Origin: an uncultured Nocardioidaceae bacterium | Lineage (GTDB): Bacteria; Actinomycetota; Actinomycetes; Propionibacteriales; Nocardioidaceae | Assembly: GCA_902805865.1 (NCBI GenBank) | Contig: CADCUK010000083.1 | Coordinates: 1 to 33,752 of the forward strand | DNA length: 33,752 nucleotides | Direction: 5' to 3' | Shown here: one piece after another, positions 9,156 through 18,104 of the stretch | Layout of the letters: every line of letters begins with the position of its first letter | How positions within the stretch are numbered: the stretch's first letter is position 1 | Made by a program: the position numbers and the translations under genes | The notes under the pieces: model-generated | Databases searched by the model: none | What the model was told of the DNA's origin: nothing | Seen by the model: the letters and a program-made list of their open reading frames with translations, nothing else

Positions 9156-10199
9156 ATGGAGCTCCTCTCTCCCCGCAAGGCACGACCCGGCGACCAGGTC
9201 GCGGTGCTGTCGCCGTCGTTCGCCGCGCCGGCGGTCGCTCCGGCGGTGCACGAGCAGGCACTCGAGCGGCTCGGTCGGCTGACCGGCCTGGTGCCGGTCG
9301 AGTACCCGACCACACGCAAGCTCGACGCAACACCGCGGGAGCGCGCTGACGACCTGAACGCAGCGTTCGGAGACCCCGGCATCCGGGCCGTCATGGCGGT
9401 CATCGGCGGAGAGGACCAGATCACCGTGGTCCCTCACCTCGACCCGTCGACGATCGGGCAGGACCCCAAGCCGTTCCTCGGCTACAGCGACAACACCAAC
9501 CTGCTGAACTGGCTCTGGACCCACGGCGTGGCCGGCTTCTACGGCGGGTCGACGCAGGTGCACCTGGGACCCGGCCCGGCGGTCGACCCTGTCCACGAGC
9601 GCTCCCTGCGCGCCGCACTCCTCACCGGCGAGCGACTCGAGCTCACCGAGCCGGGCGAGTCGGAGGACATCGGCCACGACTGGAACGACCCGCGCGCCCT
9701 GACCGAGCACGGCGAGCGGGAGCCGACCGAGCCCTGGACCTGGGCCGGTCCCGCACGGTCGGTCACCGGACACACCTGGGGCGGCTGCATCGAGGTGGTG
9801 CAGTGGCTCCTCACCGCGGGCCGCTTCCCTGACGACCCCGCAGTGCTCGAGGGCGGCGTGCTGCTGCTCGAGTCGTCCGAGGAGCTCATCCCCGCCCGTG
9901 AGTTCGGCTGGATCGTCCGGTCGCTCGGCGAGCGGGGACTGCTGGATGCGGTCGACGCCGTCGTCGTCGCGAGACCGCCGACGTCGGACTTCGTGACCCG
10001 TCCCCCGGCTGCCGAACGCAGGGCCATGCGCGATGCGCAGCGCGACACCGCCATCACGATGGTGCACCGCTACAACCCGGACGCCGTGGTCGTGGTGGGT
10101 CCGCCGTTCGGGCACACGCGCCCCCAGTGGATCGTGCCGTACGGCGGCTTCATGACCGTCGACGGAGAAGCCCAGCGGCTCTTCGCCGACTACAGCTGA
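9156..10199 (+). CDS. S66 family peptidase (LD-carboxypeptidase / MccF-like)
   Basis: PGDQVAVLSPS, VIGGEDQITVVPHLD, FLGYSDNTNLLNWLWTHGVAGFYGG. Confidence 0.9.
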   Translation: MELLSPRKARPGDQVAVLSPSFAAPAVAPAVHEQALERLGRLTGLVPVEYPTTRKLDATPRERADDLNAAFGDPGIRAVMAVIGGEDQITVVPHLDPSTIGQDPKPFLGYSDNTNLLNWLWTHGVAGFYGGSTQVHLGPGPAVDPVHERSLRAALLTGERLELTEPGESEDIGHDWNDPRALTEHGEREPTEPWTWAGPARSVTGHTWGGCIEVVQWLLTAGRFPDDPAVLEGGVLLLESSEELIPAREFGWIVRSLGERGLLDAVDAVVVARPPTSDFVTRPPAAERRAMRDAQRDTAITMVHRYNPDAVVVVGPPFGHTRPQWIVPYGGFMTVDGEAQRLFADYS

Positions 10200-10259
10200 C
10201 CCCGGAGCGGGCGCAGCCGCCGAGCCGCGGGCCCCGCCCTCACCTGCCACGATGGGCGC

Positions 10260-11033
10260 ATGGGAAGCCCATCGACGTCCGAACGCATCTCGTTCGCCAG
10301 CACCAGCGGGCCGAAGCTGGCCGGCATCATCGACGCACCGGTCGAGCCGGTCCGGGGCTGGGGCGTGTTCTCGCACGGGTTCACGCTCGGCAAGGAGAGT
10401 CCGGCGGCGAGCCGGATCTGCAAGCAGCTGGCCAGCGAGGGCATCGGGATGCTCCGCTTCGACAACCTCGGCCTCGGCGACTCGGAGGGAGACTGGGGTG
10501 ACGGCTCCTTCTCGCACAAGGTCGCCGACACCGCCCAGGCAGTGGGGTTCATGAACGACGCGGGCCGCGAGGTGCGGCTCCTCGTCGGGCACTCCTTCGG
10601 CGGCGCCGCGGTGATCGCCGCGGCCCACCAGGTCGACTCGGTCCGCGCAGTGGTCAGCATCGGCGCGCCGTACGACCCCGCCCACGTCGAGCACAACTAC
10701 GACGCGCTGCTCGAGCGCATCAACGAGGACGGTGAGGCGCAGTTCCTGATCGGCGGCAAGGCGCTGACGCTGCGCAAGCACTTCATCGAGGACGTCCGAG
10801 CCGAGGATCTCCGTGACGAGATCCGGACGTTGCACCGTGCGCTGCTGGTCATGCACTCCCCCACCGACAACACCGTCGGCATCGCCAACGCCAGCGAGAT
10901 CTTCCAGGCCGCGCGGCACCCACGCAGCTTCGTCTCGCTCGAGGGCGCGGACCACCTCCTGACGGGCCGCGGGCAGGCCCAGCGGGCGGCCCGGATCATC
11001 AGCGCCTGGGCGGATCCCTACCTCGAGGACTAG
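10260..11033 (+). CDS. Alpha/beta hydrolase
   Basis: GVFSHGFTLGKESPAASRICKQLASEGIGMLRFDNLGLGDSEG, nucleophile elbow GHSFGG, catalytic-region ADHLL. Confidence 0.9.
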   Translation: MGSPSTSERISFASTSGPKLAGIIDAPVEPVRGWGVFSHGFTLGKESPAASRICKQLASEGIGMLRFDNLGLGDSEGDWGDGSFSHKVADTAQAVGFMNDAGREVRLLVGHSFGGAAVIAAAHQVDSVRAVVSIGAPYDPAHVEHNYDALLERINEDGEAQFLIGGKALTLRKHFIEDVRAEDLRDEIRTLHRALLVMHSPTDNTVGIANASEIFQAARHPRSFVSLEGADHLLTGRGQAQRAARIISAWADPYLED

Positions 11034-11063
11034 ACCCGCGGCTTACCGGGTAAGAACACCTGT

Positions 11064-11091
11064 TTGCACTCCTGGGCGAGACACGTACAGT
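11064..11091 (+). promoter_or_regulatory. Candidate promoter TTGCAC-N16-TACAGT for riboswitch-NlpC/P60 transcript
   Basis: Hexamers at 11064-11069 and 11086-11091, just upstream of a 7-bp hairpin (11098-11115) and the riboswitch. Confidence 0.45.
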
Positions 11092-11117
11092 GTGCCCGCG
11101 GCCCCAGCGGGCCGCCG

Positions 11118-11295
11118 TCCGGAGACGCGCCGAGTTCCACCCACTCCGGGACGCCACAAGCATGCGGGTGGAAGTGGGATACCCAAGCAGCACGGCTCCG
11201 TCGCGGACTCCGCGTGGAGCCTTGGGGTGAGCTCAGCACGCTGAGCGGGCACCGTCAGCCCGAACCCGACAGGTCACATTTCACAGGCGTGGACG
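11118..11295 (+). ncRNA. c-di-AMP riboswitch (ydaO/yuaA class)
   Basis: Recognisable consensus blocks: CGCCGAGTTCC, GGGATACCCAAG, CTTGGGGTGA, CAGCCCGAACCCGACAGGTCAC, ACAGGCGTGG; located just upstream of an NlpC/P60 gene, a known actinobacterial context. Boundaries approximate. Confidence 0.88.
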
Positions 11296-11306
11296 AAGGG
11301 ACATCC

Positions 11307-11780
11307 ATGTCTGTCACCAGGCGTACTCTCGCCGTGCTCATCGGCCTGTTCATGTTCACCGGGCTGCTCGGCGGGATACCGACCCAGCACACCGGCGACC
11401 AGGCCGAGGCGGCCTCCACCACCACCAGCGCGAAGCAGCGGATCCGTGCGATGAAGGTCGCGCTCGCGCAGCGCGGCGACCCGTACCGCTACGGCGCCGC
11501 CGGCCCGAACGCCTTCGACTGCTCCGGCCTCACGTCGTTCTCCTACAAGCAGGTCGGCCGCACGATCCCCCGGACCACCGACCAGCAGAAGGCCGGCCTG
11601 CGCGGGATCGCCCAGCGCGACAAGGCTCGCGGCGACATCATCATCTTCCACAACGGCGGGAACGCCTACCACGCCGGCATCTACATCGGGGACAACCGGA
11701 TCGTGCACTCCAGCCGCTCCGGCACCCCGGTCAAGGTGGACCGCATCTGGACGTCGTCGTACGTCGTGCGTCGTCCCTGA
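11307..11780 (+). CDS. Secreted NlpC/P60 (C40) peptidoglycan hydrolase
   Basis: Signal peptide MSVTRRTLAVLIGLFMFTGLLGG; FDCSGLTSFSYKQVG, AYHAGIYIGDN; RBS-like GAAGGGA upstream of ATG 11307. Confidence 0.92.
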   Translation: MSVTRRTLAVLIGLFMFTGLLGGIPTQHTGDQAEAASTTTSAKQRIRAMKVALAQRGDPYRYGAAGPNAFDCSGLTSFSYKQVGRTIPRTTDQQKAGLRGIAQRDKARGDIIIFHNGGNAYHAGIYIGDNRIVHSSRSGTPVKVDRIWTSSYVVRRP

Positions 11781-11895
11781 TGCACCCTTCTCCACGCCGC
11801 TGACCGGCGGGCGCGTCGGGTGCCACCGCTCTGGGTAACGGTCCCGGAAGCGGAACGGCACTCGGGCCGCCCGCCGGAGCAGCGGGGAGAGCGTC

Positions 11896-12951
11896 ATGAA
11901 GGTCGTGGTCACGGGCGCGACAGGGAACGTCGGCGGGGCGATCGTGCGCGCGCTCGCCGCCGACGAGCAGGTCACCGAGATCCTCGGGCTCGCTCGCCGG
12001 TTGCCCGAGAGCAGTGAGCCGAAGACGACGTACGCCGTCGCCGACGTCGGTGAGGACGACCTCGTCCCGCACCTGCAGGGTGCCGACGTCGTCATCCACA
12101 CCGCCTGGCTCTTCCAGCCGACCCACAGCCCGATGGTCACGTGGCAGGCCAACGCCGTCGGCAGCGTCAGGCTCTTCGAAGCGGCCGCGGCGGCCGGCGC
12201 CAAGGCGCTCGTGCACACCTCGTCGGTCGGTGCCTACTCCCCCGCCCACGGCGAGTACGTCGACGAGTCGTGGCCGACCCACAGCGTGCCGCATGCGGCG
12301 TACGGCCGGGAGAAGGCGTACGCCGAACGCGCACTCGACACCATCGAGGCCCGCCACCCGGAGCTCCGCGTGGTGCGGATGCGCCCCGGGTTCATCTTCC
12401 AACGCACCTCCGCCTCGGCGCAGAAGCGGCTGATGGCCGGTCCCTTCGTCCCCACGTCACTGCTCCGCCCCGGACGACTCCCTGTGGTGCCATGGCCTGC
12501 GGGGCTGAAGATCCAGACCATGCACAGCGACGACGTCGGCGAGGCGTTCCGACTGGTGGCGCTGAGCGAGGAGGCGCGCGGCGCCTACAACGTCGCCTCC
12601 GACCCCGTCGTGGACGCCGAGGTGATGGGCCAGGTGCTGGGCGCCCGCGTCGTGCAGGTCCCCGGGGCTGCAGCAAGGATCGCCCTCCAGGCTCTGTGGC
12701 ACCTCCACCTGGTGCCCGCCGAGCCGCCGCTGATGGACCTCGTCATGGGGCTGCCGCTCCTCGACACCAGCCGGATCCGCGCGCTCGGCTGGACACCGCG
12801 GGTGCCCGCCGACGATGCGCTCCGGGAGGTCCTTGCCGGCATGGCCGACCATGCCGGCGGCGACAGCCCCAACCAGGCCCCGGACACCGCGGCCAGCCGG
12901 CTCGACGAGGTGGCGTCAGGCGTCGGCGAGAAGTCGACACCGGCAGGCTGA
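11896..12951 (+). CDS. NAD-dependent epimerase/dehydratase (extended SDR)
   Basis: MKVVVTGATGNVGGAIVRAL, YGREKAYAER motif. Confidence 0.9.
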   Translation: MKVVVTGATGNVGGAIVRALAADEQVTEILGLARRLPESSEPKTTYAVADVGEDDLVPHLQGADVVIHTAWLFQPTHSPMVTWQANAVGSVRLFEAAAAAGAKALVHTSSVGAYSPAHGEYVDESWPTHSVPHAAYGREKAYAERALDTIEARHPELRVVRMRPGFIFQRTSASAQKRLMAGPFVPTSLLRPGRLPVVPWPAGLKIQTMHSDDVGEAFRLVALSEEARGAYNVASDPVVDAEVMGQVLGARVVQVPGAAARIALQALWHLHLVPAEPPLMDLVMGLPLLDTSRIRALGWTPRVPADDALREVLAGMADHAGGDSPNQAPDTAASRLDEVASGVGEKSTPAG

Positions 12952-12990
12952 TCGCTCCCCCTGGCTGCCGCCCGCGCGGCCCGTCGCCGA

Positions 12991-13008
12991 CCGTGCGAGG
13001 CGGCACGG
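12991..13008. terminator. Possible hairpin between convergent genes
   Basis: CCGTGC-gaggcg-GCACGG in the 12952-13023 gap; no U tract. Confidence 0.35.
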
Positions 13009-13023
13009 GCAACGACCGGGGGC

Positions 13024-14313
13024 TCAGGGGTCCTCGTCCGGGATCCTTCCGAGCACCTGGGTCTCAGCGTCCGGCGAGACCTCCTCCGGCCACGGCTCGG
13101 CCCGCCGCCGGGCGATCGGACGCGGCACACGTCGCGGCGCCGACCGCGCGAGGCGCACCTGGCGCCGGATCCGTTGGTCGAGGTCGAGCTCGCGCAGCAG
13201 CCGTCGCACCGTCGCCAGGACCGCGGCGTCGAGCTCGAGCTGTGGTCCCGACGAGCTGCTGCTCAGGGCGTGCTCGAGCCGCTCCTGGGCCTCCTCGAGA
13301 GCCCGTCGAGCCTGGCGCACGACGTCGATGTCGACCTCGACCGCACCGGCCCGGTCCGGCGGACCGGACTCGTCGGCGACCAGTTGCCCGAACGCGTCGA
13401 CGGCCCCGGCCATCGCCCGCCACGTGCCGGCCAGCTCGCGCAGCGGCGCGCTCCGCTCCGCCGTCGGCCAGTCGGGGTGGTCGGTGCTGTCCGCGAGCGC
13501 GCGGAACATGCTCCGGATCGCGACGGCGGAGTGCTCGAGCGCCTCGAGCCCCTGCCGGAGACCGGGGCCCGCGTTCGGCTTGCCCGCCGCCCGGACGTTG
13601 AGGCGACGTCCCTGCTCGGCGTGCAGCAGCGCCGCACCGGCCCGAGGGATCTCATGGGTGATCCGGCGCGCGTCACCGAGCCAGCCACGAGCCGCCGGAG
13701 CGACGTCGGCGTCCTCCTCCACCACCGCCTCCAGGCCGTCCGCCGCCCGACCGAGGAGCTCGCTGACCGAGTCGGCGACGTCGTCGATGGCGCGGCCCGC
13801 TTCGGCGCTGGCCACCTTCGGCGGGAAGAGCAGGTTCGTGGCCACCCCCACGGCTGCGCCGATCAGGGTCTCGGCGATGCGCTGCCAGGCGGCCGACTCG
13901 GTGGCGAACGAGCCCACCCCGAGCACGAGCATCGCGCTGATCGCGACCTCCATGAGGTTCGCGCGCAGCCGCAGCGCCTGACCGAGGGTGATCGACGCGA
14001 AGATGAGCAGCCCGAGGCTCCACCAGCTCAAGGGCACGATCTCGGCGAAGAGCACAGCGAGCGTGACGCCGGCGATGACCGACACGACACGGTCGACGCC
14101 ACTGGCCAGCAGCGACAACGGCGTCACCTGGACGACGAGCATCGCGGTCAGCGGCGCCAGCAGAGGTGGCGGTCCCTCGAAGAGCCACAAGGCGGCGACG
14201 TAGCTGGCGACCGACGCGAGCGTGACCCGGCCCGACCAGAGGAGCGCTCCTCGGCCGTCGCTGCGCAACCTGGCCCGATGCCGGGACAGCGCCAGGGACC
14301 ACGATTCGCGCAT
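13024..14313 (-). CDS. FUSC / aromatic-acid-exporter family membrane protein
   Basis: LLAPLTAMLVVQVTPLSLLASGVDRVVSVIAGVTLAVLFAEIVPLSWWSLGLLIFASITLGQALRLRANLMEVAISAMLVL, then long cytoplasmic helical region. Confidence 0.85.
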   Translation of the reverse strand: MRESWSLALSRHRARLRSDGRGALLWSGRVTLASVASYVAALWLFEGPPPLLAPLTAMLVVQVTPLSLLASGVDRVVSVIAGVTLAVLFAEIVPLSWWSLGLLIFASITLGQALRLRANLMEVAISAMLVLGVGSFATESAAWQRIAETLIGAAVGVATNLLFPPKVASAEAGRAIDDVADSVSELLGRAADGLEAVVEEDADVAPAARGWLGDARRITHEIPRAGAALLHAEQGRRLNVRAAGKPNAGPGLRQGLEALEHSAVAIRSMFRALADSTDHPDWPTAERSAPLRELAGTWRAMAGAVDAFGQLVADESGPPDRAGAVEVDIDVVRQARRALEEAQERLEHALSSSSSGPQLELDAAVLATVRRLLRELDLDQRIRRQVRLARSAPRRVPRPIARRRAEPWPEEVSPDAETQVLGRIPDEDP

Positions 14314-14318
14314 ACGCC

Positions 14319-14999
14319 CTAGTCTCCTCGCTCCAGCAACCGCCGGACCGGTTGCCAGGCGGCGCCGAAGCGACTGCCAGGGATCAGCGCGGCCACGGCG
14401 TCGGCGTCCTCGACGGTGTCGACGTCACGGAGAGTGGCGGCGAGGGCGACGCTCAGCCCGGCAGCCTCCAGCGCACGCCGGGTGGCCATGCCGGTCGTGG
14501 GCGTCGACATCGGCACCTCGGCGATCGCGGCCACCGCGCGAGGGTCACGTGCCGCGAGGACCCACCAGCCTCCGTCGTCCGCCGGACCCAGGACCGTGTC
14601 GGAGGTGCTCAGCCCGTCGGCGACCGTGGACAGGAGCTCCGGGGTCAGCTGCGGGGTGTCCATCCCGACCTGGACCACGGCTCCGCCGGTGCGGTCGGCG
14701 GCGTCCGCGTGGGCGTTCACCAGCCGCTCGGCGAGTCCGTCACCGCGCTGCGGGAAGAGCTGCCAGCCCTCGAGCAGCTCCCTGAGGTGCGGCTCACCCA
14801 CGGCGCCGTCGAGCGTGCCGTCCAGGGCCAGGAGGCACCGCTCCGCGCCGTACGTCGCAGTGCACGCCGCCACCGTGTCGGCCAGGGACGCGGTTGCCAG
14901 CTGCGCCGCGACCTCCATCCCGACCTCGGCGCCGAGCCGGGTCTTCACGCGTCCCGGCACCGGCGCCTTTGCCACCACCAGCAGGTGAGGCACGTTCAC
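14319..14999 (-). CDS. DUF2064 / TIGR04282-type glycosyltransferase-like (CofC/MobA-fold) protein
   Basis: LLVVAKAPVPGRVKTRLG, GMDTPQLTPELL, LGPADDGGWWVLA; GTG 14999 overlaps the GT2 stop (GTGA). Confidence 0.88.
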   Translation of the reverse strand: MNVPHLLVVAKAPVPGRVKTRLGAEVGMEVAAQLATASLADTVAACTATYGAERCLLALDGTLDGAVGEPHLRELLEGWQLFPQRGDGLAERLVNAHADAADRTGGAVVQVGMDTPQLTPELLSTVADGLSTSDTVLGPADDGGWWVLAARDPRAVAAIAEVPMSTPTTGMATRRALEAAGLSVALAATLRDVDTVEDADAVAALIPGSRFGAAWQPVRRLLERGD

Positions 15000-15658
15000 G
15001 ACAGCGTCCTCCAGAAGTCGCGCGCGGTGCGGACGGTGCCCTTCACCGACCCCGACACCTTCGACCGGGTGCCGGTCGCCCGGGGGTGGTAGCTGACGTC
15101 GTGCTCGACGAGCCGCCAACCGGCCAGGGTCGCCTTCTGCAGCAGCTCCACCGGGTAGCCGAACCGCCGGTCCTGCAGGTCGAGGTCCAGGAGCGCCTGG
15201 CGGCGGCAGACGCGCATCGGCGCGATGTCGTGGGCGTCCATCCCGATCCGCCGACGGAGCCACCACACCACGAGCGTGTTGCCGGCACGGGCGTGCCACG
15301 GCCACACCCCACGGCGTCCCACCGGTCGTCGGCGGCCGACCGCCATGTCCGCGACCCCCGACGCGACCTCGGCCAGCATCGGCAGGAGCTCGTGCGGGTC
15401 GAAGGAGCCGTCACCGTCCATGACCGCCAGGTAGTCACGGGTCGCTGCGACGACACCGGCGTGCACGGCCGCGCCGTACCCCGGCACCTCCTCCACCACC
15501 ACGGTGGCGCCGAGGCCGCGGGCGACCTCGGCGGTCCCGTCGGTGGAGCCGTTGTCGACCACGATCACCGAGAACTCCTCGGGCACCTTCGCCAGCAGGG
15601 CCGGCAGGGCGAGGGCCTCGTCACGGCACGGCAGGATCAGGTCACAGGTGGCAGCCAC
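14996..15658 (-). CDS. Family 2 glycosyltransferase (polyprenyl-phosphate sugar synthase-like)
   Basis: CDLILPCRDEALALPALLAKVPEEFSVIVVDNGSTDGTAEVAR, YLAVMDGDGSFDPHEL; start placed at GTG 15658, exact start uncertain. Confidence 0.88.
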   Translation of the reverse strand: MAATCDLILPCRDEALALPALLAKVPEEFSVIVVDNGSTDGTAEVARGLGATVVVEEVPGYGAAVHAGVVAATRDYLAVMDGDGSFDPHELLPMLAEVASGVADMAVGRRRPVGRRGVWPWHARAGNTLVVWWLRRRIGMDAHDIAPMRVCRRQALLDLDLQDRRFGYPVELLQKATLAGWRLVEHDVSYHPRATGTRSKVSGSVKGTVRTARDFWRTLS

Positions 15659-15710
15659 CGGGACACCGTAGCCACGGGGTGCTCCCCGAGGCTCCCCTAG
15701 GCTCGCCACC

Positions 15711-17063
15711 ATGTCGACCACCGCAGGCGATCGTGCTCGGCTGGTGCGGTGGGCACCGTGGGGCGGACTCGTCGTGGTTGCGGTCCTGCTGGTGCTGGCG
15801 ATCGGGCTGCCCCGCTGGTGGGAGTGGGAGGTGTACAGCCACTCGACGCCCGACCCGTCCAACGTGCCGCCCTTGCACTCGCTCTGGGAACCGAAGGTCG
15901 GCCCGGGCACGGTGCCTGCGCTGCTGATCGCGCTGCTGGGCTGGCGCTACGGACCGTCCCTCGCCGAGCGGTTGTCCTGGTCACGGCTGCTCGTCGCGTC
16001 GTACGTCGTGGGGGTGGCCTGGCTCTTCGCGCTCGCGTACGTCGACGGAGCCGAGGGCGTCACCCGGGTGCTGGGCAACCCCTACGAGTACCTCGAGACC
16101 GCCCGGACGGTGACCGATGTCCCGGCGATGATCGACGAGTACGTCAGCCGGATCCCCTACGCAGCCGAGCCCGACAACTGGGTGACGCACATCGCGGGTC
16201 ACCCGCCGGGCGCCCTGTTGTTCTTCGTGGTGCTCGACCGGCTGGGGCTCGGCGGCGACGACGCGGCGGCGGTGGTCGTGATCCTCATCGGGGCCACGGT
16301 CCCGGCCGCCGTGCTGTCGACGCTGCGGACCCTGGGCGCGGAGCCGGCTGCCCGACGGGCGGCACCGTTCCTGACCCTCGGCCCCGCGGCGGTGTGGATG
16401 GCGGTCTCGGCCGACGCGGTGTTCGCCGCCGTGGCCGCCTGGGGGTTGGCGGCGCTCGCCGTCGCCGCCACTCGACGTACCTCCGCGGCCCTCGTCGGCT
16501 GGTCGGTGCTGGCCGGCGTCGTGCTCGGCTCCTGCCTGCTGCTGTCCTACGGGCTGGCCCTGCTGGGCTTCCTGGCCCTCGCGGTCCTTGCCGCGGGGCG
16601 CTCGTGGCGACCGCTGCCGGTCGCCGCGATCTCCGCCACGGCGCCGATCCTGGCGATGGCAGCCTTCGGCTACACGCTGTGGGAGGCGTTCCCGGTGCTC
16701 CGGGAGCGGTACCTCGACGGACTGGCCGCGGACCGGCCCGCCACCTACTGGTGGTGGGGCAACCTCGCTGCGCTGTGCCTGAGTGCCGGCCCGGTCCTCG
16801 GCGCTGCTCTGGGGCGGCTCGCAGCGCTCGGGCGACAGGCGGACCGGACCGTGCTGCTGCTCGCCGGTGCCGCGGTCGCGACGATCGTGGCCGCCGACGC
16901 CTCGGGGATGAGCAAGGCCGAGGTGGAGCGGATCTGGCTGCCGTTCGTCCCGTGGCTGCTGGTGGCAACGGCGGTGCTGCCCGGCCGTTGGCGCCAGTGG
17001 GGGCTCGCCCTGCAGCTCGTGTGCGCGCTGGTCGTCCAGCACCTGCTCTACACGAGCTGGTGA
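15711..17063 (+). CDS. Polytopic membrane protein, probable GT-C-type glycosyltransferase
   Basis: About 10 hydrophobic segments, extracytoplasmic loop with YVSRIPYAAEPDNWVTHIAGHPPGALLFFVVLDRLG; located between sugar genes on the opposite strand. Confidence 0.75.
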   Translation: MSTTAGDRARLVRWAPWGGLVVVAVLLVLAIGLPRWWEWEVYSHSTPDPSNVPPLHSLWEPKVGPGTVPALLIALLGWRYGPSLAERLSWSRLLVASYVVGVAWLFALAYVDGAEGVTRVLGNPYEYLETARTVTDVPAMIDEYVSRIPYAAEPDNWVTHIAGHPPGALLFFVVLDRLGLGGDDAAAVVVILIGATVPAAVLSTLRTLGAEPAARRAAPFLTLGPAAVWMAVSADAVFAAVAAWGLAALAVAATRRTSAALVGWSVLAGVVLGSCLLLSYGLALLGFLALAVLAAGRSWRPLPVAAISATAPILAMAAFGYTLWEAFPVLRERYLDGLAADRPATYWWWGNLAALCLSAGPVLGAALGRLAALGRQADRTVLLLAGAAVATIVAADASGMSKAEVERIWLPFVPWLLVATAVLPGRWRQWGLALQLVCALVVQHLLYTSW

Positions 17064-18104
17064 TCAGCCGCGCAGCGGTGCTGTGGCAAATGCCGGGAGG
17101 CCCTGCTCCGGCAGGACCTGTGCCTCGAACCCGAGCTCGCGTCGTGCCCGCTCCGGAGACGCGACGACGTGCCGGACGTCCCCGGCGCGGTACTCACCGG
17201 TGACCCGTGGACGGACGTCGCTGCCCGTGCCGTCGGCGACGAGCTCCGCGACCTGCCGGATCGAGATCGGCTTGCCCGAGCAGACGTTGAACGAGCGGAG
17301 ACCACCGACCGGCTCCGACACCACCGCGTCGATCGCGGCGAGGTTCGCGCGCGCGACGTCGTCCACGTGCACGAAGTCCCGCACCTGGGCGCCGTCCTCG
17401 AAGACCCGCGGCGCCTCGCCGCGTTCGATCGACGACCTGAACATCGCGGCGACGCCCGAGTAGGGCGTGTCCTTGGGCATCCTCGGCCCGTACACGTTGT
17501 GGTAGCGCAGAGCCACCACTGCGCCGTCGGCCTGCCGGGCCCACGAGGAGGCGTAGTGCTCCTGGGCGAGCTTGCTGGCGGCGTAGGCACTGCGGGGGTC
17601 GAGCCGTGCGTCCTCGTCGATCAGCTGCCAGTCGAGGGCGCGGCCGCAGGCGCAATAATTGTCAAACCGGCCGGAATCCAGCGCCTCGCGCGCCCGGGCC
17701 GGCGGCACATGGGTCCCGTGCTCGGCGCACGAGTAGCGCCCTTCGCCGTAGACGACCATCGAGGAGGCCAGGACCATCCGGTCGACGCCGGCTTCGTGCA
17801 TCGCCGCCAGCAGCGCCGCGGTCCCGAGGTCGTTGTGCGCCGCGTAGTGCGGAAGGTCGGCGACCCTGACCCCCGCCCCGACCAGCGCGGCCTGGTGGCA
17901 CACGACGTCCACGCCCCGCAGCAGGTCGACCCACTCCCCTGCGTCCCGTACGTCGAGGTGGTGGGTGTCTTCCGGAGGCGCCGTGCCGTGGTGCGCCTGG
18001 TCGAGCAGCAGGTCGACACCGAGGACCTCGTCGCCCCTCGCCTCCAGCGCAGAGCCGACGGCACCGCCGATGAAGCCGGCCGAGCCGGTCAGGAGGACCT
18101 TCAC
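17064..18104 (-). CDS. NAD-dependent nucleotide-sugar epimerase/dehydratase (galE-like)
   Basis: [75 protein letters not shown] 18104 overlaps the mtnP-like stop. Confidence 0.9.
   Translation of the reverse strand: MKVLLTGSAGFIGGAVGSALEARGDEVLGVDLLLDQAHHGTAPPEDTHHLDVRDAGEWVDLLRGVDVVCHQAALVGAGVRVADLPHYAAHNDLGTAALLAAMHEAGVDRMVLASSMVVYGEGRYSCAEHGTHVPPARAREALDSGRFDNYCACGRALDWQLIDEDARLDPRSAYAASKLAQEHYASSWARQADGAVVALRYHNVYGPRMPKDTPYSGVAAMFRSSIERGEAPRVFEDGAQVRDFVHVDDVARANLAAIDAVVSEPVGGLRSFNVCSGKPISIRQVAELVADGTGSDVRPRVTGEYRAGDVRHVVASPERARRELGFEAQVLPEQGLPAFATAPLRG

Noticed and set aside
9093-10955. N-terminal 600+ residues of the 8892..10955 minus ORF
   Set aside because: Antisense to the S66 peptidase and hydrolase; only the last 66 residues form a plausible membrane protein.
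11064-11306. Upstream in-frame extension of the NlpC/P60 ORF
   Set aside because: Occupied by the riboswitch; the signal peptide begins at ATG 11307.
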